From contig JASLXW010000022.1 in NCBI GenBank assembly GCA_030740135.1, positions 1 through 17,591 of the forward strand: 17,591 nucleotides of DNA. The letters are read 5' to 3'. The number at the start of each line of letters is the position of its first letter. Within the stretch, counting starts at the first letter, position 1. This document shows, in pieces, positions 1 to 7,331 of this stretch. The position numbers were made by a program, and so were the translations under genes. This stretch comes from Nitrospinota bacterium. GTDB lineage: Bacteria > UBA8248 > JACPRG01. Under the pieces are notes generated by a model. It did no database searches and was not told the DNA's origin. It saw only the letters and a list, made by a program, of their open reading frames with translations.

Positions 1-105
1 GAAGCGCTCGATCCCTTCGACCGCCTGCGCGCGTGTGTCGGCATGCATGATCTCGCGCAAGGCGCGCTTGGCCTTGGTTCTTCCGTCCCACTGTCTCCGC
101 TTCAT
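1..105 (-). CDS. Transposase fragment, possible IS3/IS256-type chimera (runs off window)
   Basis: A reading frame starts at ATG 105 and leaves the window at base 1. A perfect AGGAGGT Shine-Dalgarno sequence lies just upstream, and a stop codon precedes it in frame at 142-144, so this start is well fixed. The first 13 residues (MKRRQWDGRTKAK) look like the start of IS3-family OrfA proteins. The next residues (ALREIMHADTRAQAVEGIER) look instead like the C-terminal third of IS256/Mutator transposases. Both resemblances are from memory. If right, the gene is a fused remnant rather than an active transposase. The rest of the gene is outside the window, so activity cannot be judged. Confidence 0.5.
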   Translation of the reverse strand, partial: MKRRQWDGRTKAKRALREIMHADTRAQAVEGIERF

Positions 106-178
106 GGCTGACCTCCTCTCCCGGTCAGCCCCAATTCTCCCTTATTTCAAATCCACTCTTAAAGGGGAGCACTATAAT
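106..178 (-). mobile_element. Possible insertion-sequence end upstream of the transposase fragment
   Basis: This short stretch lies between the abnormal C-terminal codons of the 85-residue gene and the transposase ATG. On the minus strand it begins TAGTGCTCCCCTTTAAGAGT, a start resembling the terminal inverted repeats of some IS3-family elements, and it carries the transposase ribosome binding site. The neighbouring small gene loses its family-typical ending just where this segment starts, which fits an insertion boundary. The opposite end of the element is outside the window, so neither the terminal repeat nor a target duplication can be confirmed. Confidence 0.35.
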
Positions 179-382
179 CTCACTCCGCTGTTTCTTGGTG
201 AGTTTCTTTGCCCTCGCCTTGCCGCCCTTCAACCCACCGAGTCGACCGAGTGCCACCGCGTGGGGGTTCTTCCCCTCATCCTCTGGCCGCACTTCCGGCT
301 CGCCCTCGGTAGTCGCATGGGCTATGCCGGCCGCAAGCTTGTTCAGGTCGGTAGGGCGGTTCTTTCTTGTCCCCTCAGGCAT
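125..382 (-). CDS. Small basic hypothetical protein, C-terminus probably replaced
   Basis: An 85-residue protein with a GAGGT ribosome binding site about 7 bases before ATG 382. The middle (residues about 41-68) contains HAVALGRLGGLKGGKARAKK followed by LTKKQRSE. It matches a widespread small hypothetical-protein type that I recall as having a proline/glutamate-rich N-terminus, a GRLGGLKGGKARA core and an ending like RRSEIAKKAAQARW. Here the ending after KKQRSEI becomes VLPFKSGFEIRENWG, which is unlike that family and is probably encoded by an inserted element. The function of the family is unknown to me; the lysine-rich glycine core could bind nucleic acid, but that is speculation. Confidence 0.6.
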   Translation of the reverse strand: MPEGTRKNRPTDLNKLAAGIAHATTEGEPEVRPEDEGKNPHAVALGRLGGLKGGKARAKKLTKKQRSEIIVLPFKSGFEIRENWG

Positions 383-808
383 ACAATTAACCTCGCATGC
401 CTTGACCGGATTTTCCAGGGAAACTTGCGCCCGAGAAAATCAAACTGACCCGCGACCGGAGTTTCAATTACATTCGCATCGTTTTCGCTTATATGCAAGG
501 GGAAAATTCGATTTCCGAAGCGGGAGGAGGATGAACGTGACAGTCAAGATGGCCAAGGGTGGCGGCGGAGACGCTGGGCGGTTTGTCGGTTTCTTGGGGG
601 TTCGATGGGATGAGCGGTGACTTTTTCCCCGCCGAAGGGCGTCGATCAATAAAAAAGTACGATACAAAGCCAAAGGCGGAAAAGCAATGAAATCAAGGGG
701 ATGAATGTTTGAAAGGTCCTGAAAATAAGGCATTTAACCCGGATCGGGAGAATCCGGAAGGCCATCCGGCCCGGCGCCGAAGGAAGCAGCCCCCCGGGGT
801 TCTTGATT
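383..808. other. Intergenic region without a convincing gene
   Basis: About 426 bases lie between the small basic protein gene and the end of the permease gene. The part around 640-730 is richer in A than the genes. A short plus-strand frame (531-620, 29 residues) has AGGAGG directly touching its ATG, leaving no spacing for initiation, and its product resembles nothing I know. No tRNA, repeat array or other RNA gene is apparent. The only structure I can support is a weak hairpin at 739-757. Confidence 0.5.
739..757 (-). terminator. Weak hairpin after the permease gene
   Basis: The bases CCGGAT and ATCCGG form a 6-bp stem with a 7-base loop, about 50 bases after the permease stop codon in the direction of transcription. 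No clear run of T follows, so intrinsic termination is only a possibility. Confidence 0.2.
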
Positions 809-1354
809 CTAAAAAAGACCCCGAAAGATGAGGATCAACCCCACGACGCAGAACAGGACAAACAGGATCCGCTTGATGCGGTTGGGGTTCAGGTAGCGGT
901 TGATGAGGGGCGCGATCTGCCCGCCGATGAGGACCGCCGGGATGCACATCGCCGCGATGTTCCAGGGCACGCTGAAATCCGCCATCCCGGTTCCCGTGAC
1001 GACGATCCGCGCGAGCACCGCCGCCGTCACCGTCGCCATCACTACGGGAACCCCCGAGGCCACCGAGACGCGGGCGGGCATCTTCTGGCCCAGGATGAAG
1101 AGCAGCCAGCCCTCCGGCGCCTTGTAGGCGAACAGAGACACCCCGACCGCGAAGGGCACGGCCCACAGCATGGCGTACCCCGACGCCCGGTAATCGATCA
1201 CCTTCTGGCGGTGGTAGCCCAGCGTGGCGCTGCCGAACCCGCAGACCTCGATCAGCAGGCCCGGGTAGATGGCCTCGACCGGCGGGATCGACTTTCCGCT
1301 GATGAGCGGCAGCACGAGGATGAAGAATGGGGTGAACAACACGGCTCCCTCCAT
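809..1354 (-). CDS. Sulfite exporter TauE/SafE family permease (open part of an interrupted gene)
   Basis: The 181 residues from the internal ATG 1354 are a nearly complete TauE/SafE (DUF81) membrane protein. Hydrophobic helices alternate with short loops. The start EGAVLFTPFFILVLPL matches the first conserved segment, GLLIEVCGFGSATLGYHRQ the centre, and VPWNIAAMCIPAVLIGGQIA followed by a final helix ending IFRGLF the second half. The family moves sulfite, organosulfonates or other small anions across the inner membrane; the substrate here is unknown. Family members are usually longer at the N-terminus. The missing residues are encoded in the same frame just upstream (1355-1429) but are cut off by two TGA codons. 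ATG 1354 has no Shine-Dalgarno sequence, so separate initiation there is doubtful. Confidence 0.75.
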   Translation of the reverse strand: MEGAVLFTPFFILVLPLISGKSIPPVEAIYPGLLIEVCGFGSATLGYHRQKVIDYRASGYAMLWAVPFAVGVSLFAYKAPEGWLLFILGQKMPARVSVASGVPVVMATVTAAVLARIVVTGTGMADFSVPWNIAAMCIPAVLIGGQIAPLINRYLNPNRIKRILFVLFCVVGLILIFRGLF

Positions 1355-1429
1355 ACTGGAGATTCAGGCCAGTAGTCAGAAGCCGATGGCGATGGGGAAC
1401 ATGTACCAGAATTCAAACCAGTACCCCAA
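1355..1429 (-). pseudogene. N-terminal segment of the TauE/SafE gene with two in-frame TGA codons
   Basis: Reading in the same frame as the permease, codons before the interruption give LGYWFEFWYMFPIAIGF, then TGA (1376-1378), LLA, TGA (1364-1366), ISS, and then the permease body MEGAVLFTPFF. FWYMFPIAI is a typical TauE/SafE start, and ISSMEGA lines up with the family SGIEGA or SGIGGA motif, apparently without a length change. The probable start is TTG 1429, preceded by AAGGGGGTGA with about 7 bases of spacing. The gene is therefore either a pseudogene with two nonsense codons, a case of readthrough or selenocysteine, or scarred by a short insertion. Other genes here end normally at TGA, which argues against a changed genetic code. 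Confidence 0.6.
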
Positions 1430-1451
1430 TTTCCGCTCACCCCCTTTCCGT

Positions 1452-1471
1452 GGGGTCCGGCCGGGGACCCC
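1452..1471 (-). other. GC-rich hairpin just upstream of the permease ribosome binding site
   Basis: GGGGTCC and GGACCCC form a perfect 7-bp stem around the loop GGCCGG. It lies between comF and the permease start, a few bases ahead of the Shine-Dalgarno sequence. No T-run follows, so it may be an RNA-stability or attenuation structure rather than a terminator. The rest of the 155-base gap between comF and the permease start holds only C/G-rich runs. Confidence 0.35.
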
Positions 1472-1584
1472 GCTCGGCAATTGGCCGGACAAACGCGGGA
1501 GTACATCACGGCGTCCGGCGTGGGGGTGGGGGGGGCGTGTCGCAATTTGAGGCGCAATCCGAATGGCCCCCCCCTCGCAACGCC

Positions 1585-2370
1585 TCAAGCCGTCCGCGCA
1601 AGGGTGTAGACGTGGACCGATTCCGACCCGGCCCGTTTCAGAACTTTGGCGCAGGCGGCGGCGGTGGCGCCGGTGGTCAGGATGTCGTCCACCAGGAGAA
1701 TCCGCCGGCCCTCCGCCTCGCGGGGTTTCCGGACGATGAAGGCGCCGTGGACGTTTTCCCGCCGCTGGACCTCGGTGAGCTCGAACTGGGGGGCGTCCCA
1801 CTTCGCGCGGTCCAGGAGGTTCGGCCGCGCCGGAATCCCCGAGGCCCTCCCCAGGACGCGCGTCAGGAACCAGGCTTGATCGAAGCCGCGCTCGCGAAAC
1901 CGTTTCGGGTGGGTGGGGACGTGCGTGATGACGTCGAAAACCTCGTCCGGAAAACGGTCCCGGAAATACCCGGCCATCCACTTGCCCAGCGTCGCCGACA
2001 GGCCGCTGACCCCGTCGTATTTGTAGGCGTGGATGATCTCCCGCAGCGCCCCCTCGTACAGGCCGGCCGCGCGGGCGGAGGCGAAAGCGGGCGGCGCGTC
2101 GCGGCATTTTCCGCAAACGTGGCCGGGCGAATCCGTGAGGGCGAATTCGGAAGAGAAGGGCGCGCCGCAGCGGGGGCAAATGGGCGGTCGAGGGAGGGTG
2201 ATCGAGTCCCAGCATCCGGCGCACACCCTGGAGGCGGCGGCGGACGCCTGGACGGTTGTCCCAATCCCGTCGCCGCAGGCGGCGCAGGAGGTGGACAACA
2301 AAAGACCGAGGGCCCCATTCAGGAGCCCTCGGAGGTTGGTCCAATCAAGCTTCGTTTTCGGCTTTCCCAT
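1585..2370 (-). CDS. comF: ComF family phosphoribosyltransferase-like protein
   Basis: A 261-residue cytoplasmic protein of the ComF type. The N-terminal quarter carries four CxxC pairs (Cys 29/32, 50/53, 65/68 and 86/89), as expected for the zinc-binding part of the double-zinc-ribbon/ComF family. The C-terminal part is a type I phosphoribosyltransferase fold, with the PRPP-binding motif ILLVDDILTTGAT at about 224-236 and the family segment HPKRFRERGFDQA ahead of it. ComF proteins support DNA uptake in competent bacteria, but many non-competent bacteria carry one (GntX in E. coli) and the substrate is uncertain. The gene begins 37 bases after the XdhC gene. The ribosome binding site is weak (GAGCGG), but the start fits the usual family length. 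Confidence 0.88.
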   Translation of the reverse strand: MGKPKTKLDWTNLRGLLNGALGLLLSTSCAACGDGIGTTVQASAAASRVCAGCWDSITLPRPPICPRCGAPFSSEFALTDSPGHVCGKCRDAPPAFASARAAGLYEGALREIIHAYKYDGVSGLSATLGKWMAGYFRDRFPDEVFDVITHVPTHPKRFRERGFDQAWFLTRVLGRASGIPARPNLLDRAKWDAPQFELTEVQRRENVHGAFIVRKPREAEGRRILLVDDILTTGATAAACAKVLKRAGSESVHVYTLARTA

Positions 2371-2407
2371 CCGCTCAAGCTGCGCGGGGAAAAATCAGTT
2401 CCCCGAT

Positions 2408-3559
2408 TCAGACGCCCACCTGCCGGCCCTTCTTGCCGAGCTTCATCAGGGCCGCGCTCTTCGGCCGGCCCGCAAGCTCCGGGTCCCGGATGAGGTTCTG
2501 CCTGCGGACGAGCAGCAACTCCGCGACGATGGAAACGGCGATCTCGCCGGGAACGTCCGCGCCGATCTCCAGGCCCATGGGCGCCCGGACCCGCCGGATG
2601 AACTCTTCCCGGGAAACCCCCATTGTCTCTTCGAGATTGCGATACGTCGCGAGGATCTTTGTCCGGCTCCCGATCATCCCCAGGTACCGGAAGGGCTTGT
2701 CCCAGGCCCACCGCAGGATGTCCTCGTCGTACCGATGGCCCCGGGTGACGATGATCGTCATGTCCGTCGGCTCGATCTCCGGCATCATGCCGTCCAGGTG
2801 CTCGAAGTCCTCGACGAGGACGAACTCCTCGGCCTCGGGGAAGCGCTCCTTGTTGGCGTACGACTCGCGGTCTTCGACAATGATCAGGCGGAACCCGGCG
2901 ACGTCCGCCACCTTCGCGATGTGCTTGGAGATGTGCCCGCCGCCGAAGATGTACACCGTGGGCCGGGTGATGATCGGCTCGAAGAACACCTCGAGCGCCA
3001 CGTCCGAGCCGGGGGGGGTGAACGTCTTGTTGTCCGGCCTCTCGTTGTGAAGGACCTCGGCGGCGAACCGGACAACTTCGGCTTCGACGCCCTCGATGAC
3101 GCCCAGGGAGCTTCCGTTTCTGTAGATGAGCATCCGGTCGTCGGGGCCGGGCGCTTCCCCGTCGCTCCGGCTGATCACGCTGGCCAGAACGGCCCGGCCG
3201 CCTTCCGCGCGGATGCGGACAACCTCGGACAGGATGCCCGCGGGGTAGTTGGAGAGCGGTTCGATCAGGATGTCCACGATGCCGCCGCAGATGTGGCCGC
3301 TTTCTCCGGCCTCGGCCTCGGTGAGGTCGAAACTCATCTTGGCCGCGCCGCCTTTGCGCAACACCCGCTTGGCCTCGGCCCAGACATCCGCTTCCAAACA
3401 GCCGCCCCCGACCGTCCCCTTCATGGAGCCGTCCTTGTAGATGATCATCTTGGCGTCGGCGCTCATCGGGGCGGAGCCCTTTCGCGCGACCACGGAGGCG
3501 ACGGCGCCGTCCTCTCCTTTGTCCCGAATCTCCTGGATCTCTTTGTAGATGTCGACCAT
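2408..3559 (-). CDS. xdhC: XdhC/CoxI family molybdenum hydroxylase maturation protein
   Basis: A 383-residue protein. The chosen start, MVDIYKEIQE, has GGAGG five bases upstream; the frame is open further 5' but that extension is low-complexity and unlike the family. Residues about 18-100 are an XdhC/CoxI domain (GSAPMSADAKMIIYKDGS, then GGGC at 51-54 and HICGGIVDILIEP near 90-101). Residues about 121-170 repeat its plan (RAVLASVIS, then MLIYRNGSSLGVIEG) but lack the GGGC cysteine. A Rossmann-type domain follows from about 203 with FGGGHI at 205-210. Family members bind molybdopterin cofactor and help sulfurate and insert it into xanthine dehydrogenase or CO dehydrogenase-type enzymes. With YqeC upstream, a role in selenium-dependent hydroxylase maturation is likely. 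No molybdoenzyme subunit lies in the window. Confidence 0.9.
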   Translation of the reverse strand: MVDIYKEIQEIRDKGEDGAVASVVARKGSAPMSADAKMIIYKDGSMKGTVGGGCLEADVWAEAKRVLRKGGAAKMSFDLTEAEAGESGHICGGIVDILIEPLSNYPAGILSEVVRIRAEGGRAVLASVISRSDGEAPGPDDRMLIYRNGSSLGVIEGVEAEVVRFAAEVLHNERPDNKTFTPPGSDVALEVFFEPIITRPTVYIFGGGHISKHIAKVADVAGFRLIIVEDRESYANKERFPEAEEFVLVEDFEHLDGMMPEIEPTDMTIIVTRGHRYDEDILRWAWDKPFRYLGMIGSRTKILATYRNLEETMGVSREEFIRRVRAPMGLEIGADVPGEIAVSIVAELLLVRRQNLIRDPELAGRPKSAALMKLGKKGRQVGV

Positions 3560-3712
3560 GCTTCCCTCCGCTTTCCTTCCCCCCGCGTCCGGGTCGCCCT
3601 CAGGCCCGATGGGCCGTGCGCGCGCCTCACGCGGCGGGTTTCGGATGCTCCGTCGAGTCCGGCCGGATTCGCGCCCGGCACCATACAATATTTTCGGCCG
3701 CGCTCATCCGAC

Positions 3713-4498
3713 CTACACCCTTTGAATCTCGTCCCGCTCCCGGCTCCCGGAAAAAACCGACTCCAGTTGAACGAGATTTTTGCTGTCTAGTATATAACGA
3801 ATCTCCCCGGCGGGTACAACCCGGCCGCATTCATCCGACTGATTGAGAACCCCAATCAGCCGGGCCCCTTCCGGGCATCCCCGGAAGATGCCGTCCGGCC
3901 GGGCCAGGAGCGCGCCATAGGCGTCCAGCCCGATGGCCTCCCCTTCGGCGAGCCCCGTCACGGAAGCCGCCCGTTCGGGCCGGAAGACCGACTCCCGGTC
4001 CAGGGGCCGGCCGAGGGCGGAGAGGCCGAGAACGCCGATCGCCAAATGGACGGGACGGGGCCACACGGGCTCGCCCTCCCCCGGGGCCTTGAGGGGCCGC
4101 CTCTGGGCGCCGTCCGCCTCGACCAGCAGCCACGCCACCTCGCCCATTTCAATGAGGGGCCCCGCCCAGGCCGGCGGGATTCCGTCGAGCTTGTCCCGGC
4201 CGTAACGGGAATCGGCATGCGACCCAGTCGCCAGGACGACGCGGACGTCCTTGCGGGCGGCCTTTCGGATTCGCTTCCGGGCTTCCTCCAGGCCGGCGGA
4301 CACAATGACGGCTTCGGCCTCTTCCTGTGTGGGCCGGAAGATCTTCGTGGTCGTTGTGATGAGGACGATTCCGCCCGCCTTCGCCGCCTCGGGGGCCATC
4401 TCCCGCGCCAGACGGTAGAGGAGGGTCGTTTTCCCCCCCGCGCCCACGATGGCGACGGAGGACTTTGGAGGTACGTCAAAGGCTTTGAAAAGATTCAT
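3713..4498 (-). CDS. yqeC: Selenium cofactor biosynthesis protein YqeC (putative selenium-dependent hydroxylase accessory protein)
   Basis: A 261-residue protein with a P-loop-like motif GAGGKTT at 19-25, the family segment ITTTTKIF near 47-54, and VEADGAQRRPLKAP at about 126-139. These are hallmarks of YqeC. In comparative genomics yqeC tracks with selD in organisms that use a labile selenium cofactor in molybdenum hydroxylases; its exact reaction is not established. The start MNLFKAFDVP fits the usual family start; a longer open frame upstream runs through the palindromic repeat and is not credible. The ribosome binding site is weak (AAGG at a distance). The gene starts about 10 bases inside the left arm of the repeat element, so its promoter, if it has its own, would lie in or beyond that element. 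XdhC follows after 153 bases. Confidence 0.85.
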   Translation of the reverse strand: MNLFKAFDVPPKSSVAIVGAGGKTTLLYRLAREMAPEAAKAGGIVLITTTTKIFRPTQEEAEAVIVSAGLEEARKRIRKAARKDVRVVLATGSHADSRYGRDKLDGIPPAWAGPLIEMGEVAWLLVEADGAQRRPLKAPGEGEPVWPRPVHLAIGVLGLSALGRPLDRESVFRPERAASVTGLAEGEAIGLDAYGALLARPDGIFRGCPEGARLIGVLNQSDECGRVVPAGEIRYILDSKNLVQLESVFSGSRERDEIQRV

Positions 4499-4564
4499 GA
4501 TGTGAAAACCTTGGGGGGAATTTTGAAAACAGTCCCCCCAATCCCCACTCGAAAACTTTCGGTT

Positions 4565-4606
4565 TGCGATGGATTGCCGCCCCTTCAGGGGCGGCAATCC
4601 ATCGCA
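4565..4606. repeat. Perfect 19-bp-stem hairpin inside the palindromic element
   Basis: TGCGATGGATTGCCGCCCC and its exact reverse complement are separated by the four-base loop TTCA. A perfect stem of this length is rare by chance. It sits directly inside the left arm, which suggests it is part of the element or a second, nested REP-like insertion. No T-run follows on either strand. Confidence 0.85.
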
Positions 4607-4623
4607 GAAGCAAGGACAGGTGC

Positions 4624-4641
4624 GGAGGTCAACGAACCTCC
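4624..4641. repeat. Small hairpin in the element interior
   Basis: GGAGGT and ACCTCC form a perfect 6-bp stem with the loop CAACGA. On the minus strand it would sequester a GGAGGT Shine-Dalgarno-like sequence, but no start codon follows at a useful distance. Confidence 0.5.
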
Positions 4642-4728
4642 TTATCCACCCGCTGATTTAATCGATCCCGGTTCTCTGGCCGCGCCAAGCAGACAAGATG
4701 AAACCATTTCACCTCCAAGCGCGGGTAA

Positions 4729-4749
4729 GGCCAAGCCAAAGGCTTGGCC
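4729..4749. repeat. 9-bp-stem hairpin next to the right arm of the element
   Basis: GGCCAAGCC and GGCTTGGCC pair perfectly around the loop AAA, one base from the right arm. With the 19-bp hairpin next to the left arm it gives the element a roughly symmetrical layout of arm, hairpin, interior, hairpin, arm. Confidence 0.7.
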
Positions 4750-4831
4750 GCCAAAAGTTTTCGAGGGGGTCTGGGGGACAGTTTTCAAAATGTCCCCCAG
4801 GATTTGGTCCTTTCCCTCAACCCTGACCGCT

Positions 4832-7248
<2,417 letters not shown>

Positions 7249-7273
7249 GGGGACAGCGATTCTCTCCAGTTGG

Positions 7274-7331
7274 CGGGCCGGGCATCCCGCCCGGCCCGAA
7301 AGGCGCCGCGGCGGCGCACCGGACGGCGCCT
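7274..7331 (-). other. Two GC-rich hairpins between the glycosylphosphotransferase gene and kdsB
   Basis: In transcription order, AGGCGCCG/CGGCGCCT (7301-7331, loop 15 bases, including the first base of the upstream stop codon) is followed by CGGGCCGGGC/GCCCGGCCCG (7274-7298, 10 bp, loop ATCCC). No T-run follows either, so these may stabilise or partly block the transcript between the polysaccharide genes and kdsB rather than act as a classical terminator. Confidence 0.5.

Larger units (their letters stand above)
4509..4804. repeat. MITE-like palindromic element with arms of about 50 bp
   Basis: Two arms are imperfect inverted copies of each other: 4509-4562, containing TTTTGAAAACAGTCCCCCC and CTCGAAAACTTTCGG, and 4751-4804, containing CCAAAAGTTTTCGAGGGGGT and TTTTCAAAATGTCCCCC. 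They differ by a few substitutions and three one-base gaps. Each arm also folds on itself; in the right arm CTGGGGGACA pairs perfectly with TGTCCCCCAG (4771-4800). Between the arms are three further hairpins, so the whole can fold as a long stem closing a branched structure. No transposase gene is inside. It resembles non-autonomous elements mobilised in trans (REP/RAYT-like or MITE-like); the class is inference. It fills nearly the whole gap between pyrG and yqeC and may also act as a two-way transcription barrier. Confidence 0.75.

Noticed and set aside
531..620. Plus-strand 29-codon frame preceded by AGGAGG
   Set aside because: The Shine-Dalgarno-like sequence touches the ATG with no spacing, the product resembles nothing known, and it opposes all surrounding genes.
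809..1429. Reassigned TGA code (TGA as Trp or Gly) for the organism
   Set aside because: Several full-length conserved genes here end at TGA at the expected family length, and TGG and GGA are used normally for Trp and Gly.
1376..2344. 322-codon minus frame overlapping comF
   Set aside because: Only its last 17 codons (the permease N-terminus) are meaningful; the rest is the out-of-frame shadow of comF.
2033..3790. Long plus-strand open frame of 585 codons opposite the ComF and XdhC genes
   Set aside because: It is the antisense shadow of GC-rich genes: its composition is Arg/Pro/Asp-heavy, it shows no domain, and the opposite strand encodes clear ComF and XdhC motifs.
4771..4800. Right-arm hairpin as a simple pyrG terminator
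   Set aside because: No T-run follows and the same sequence is repeated in inverted form 240 bases away, so it is better explained as part of the palindromic element, though it may still hinder transcription.
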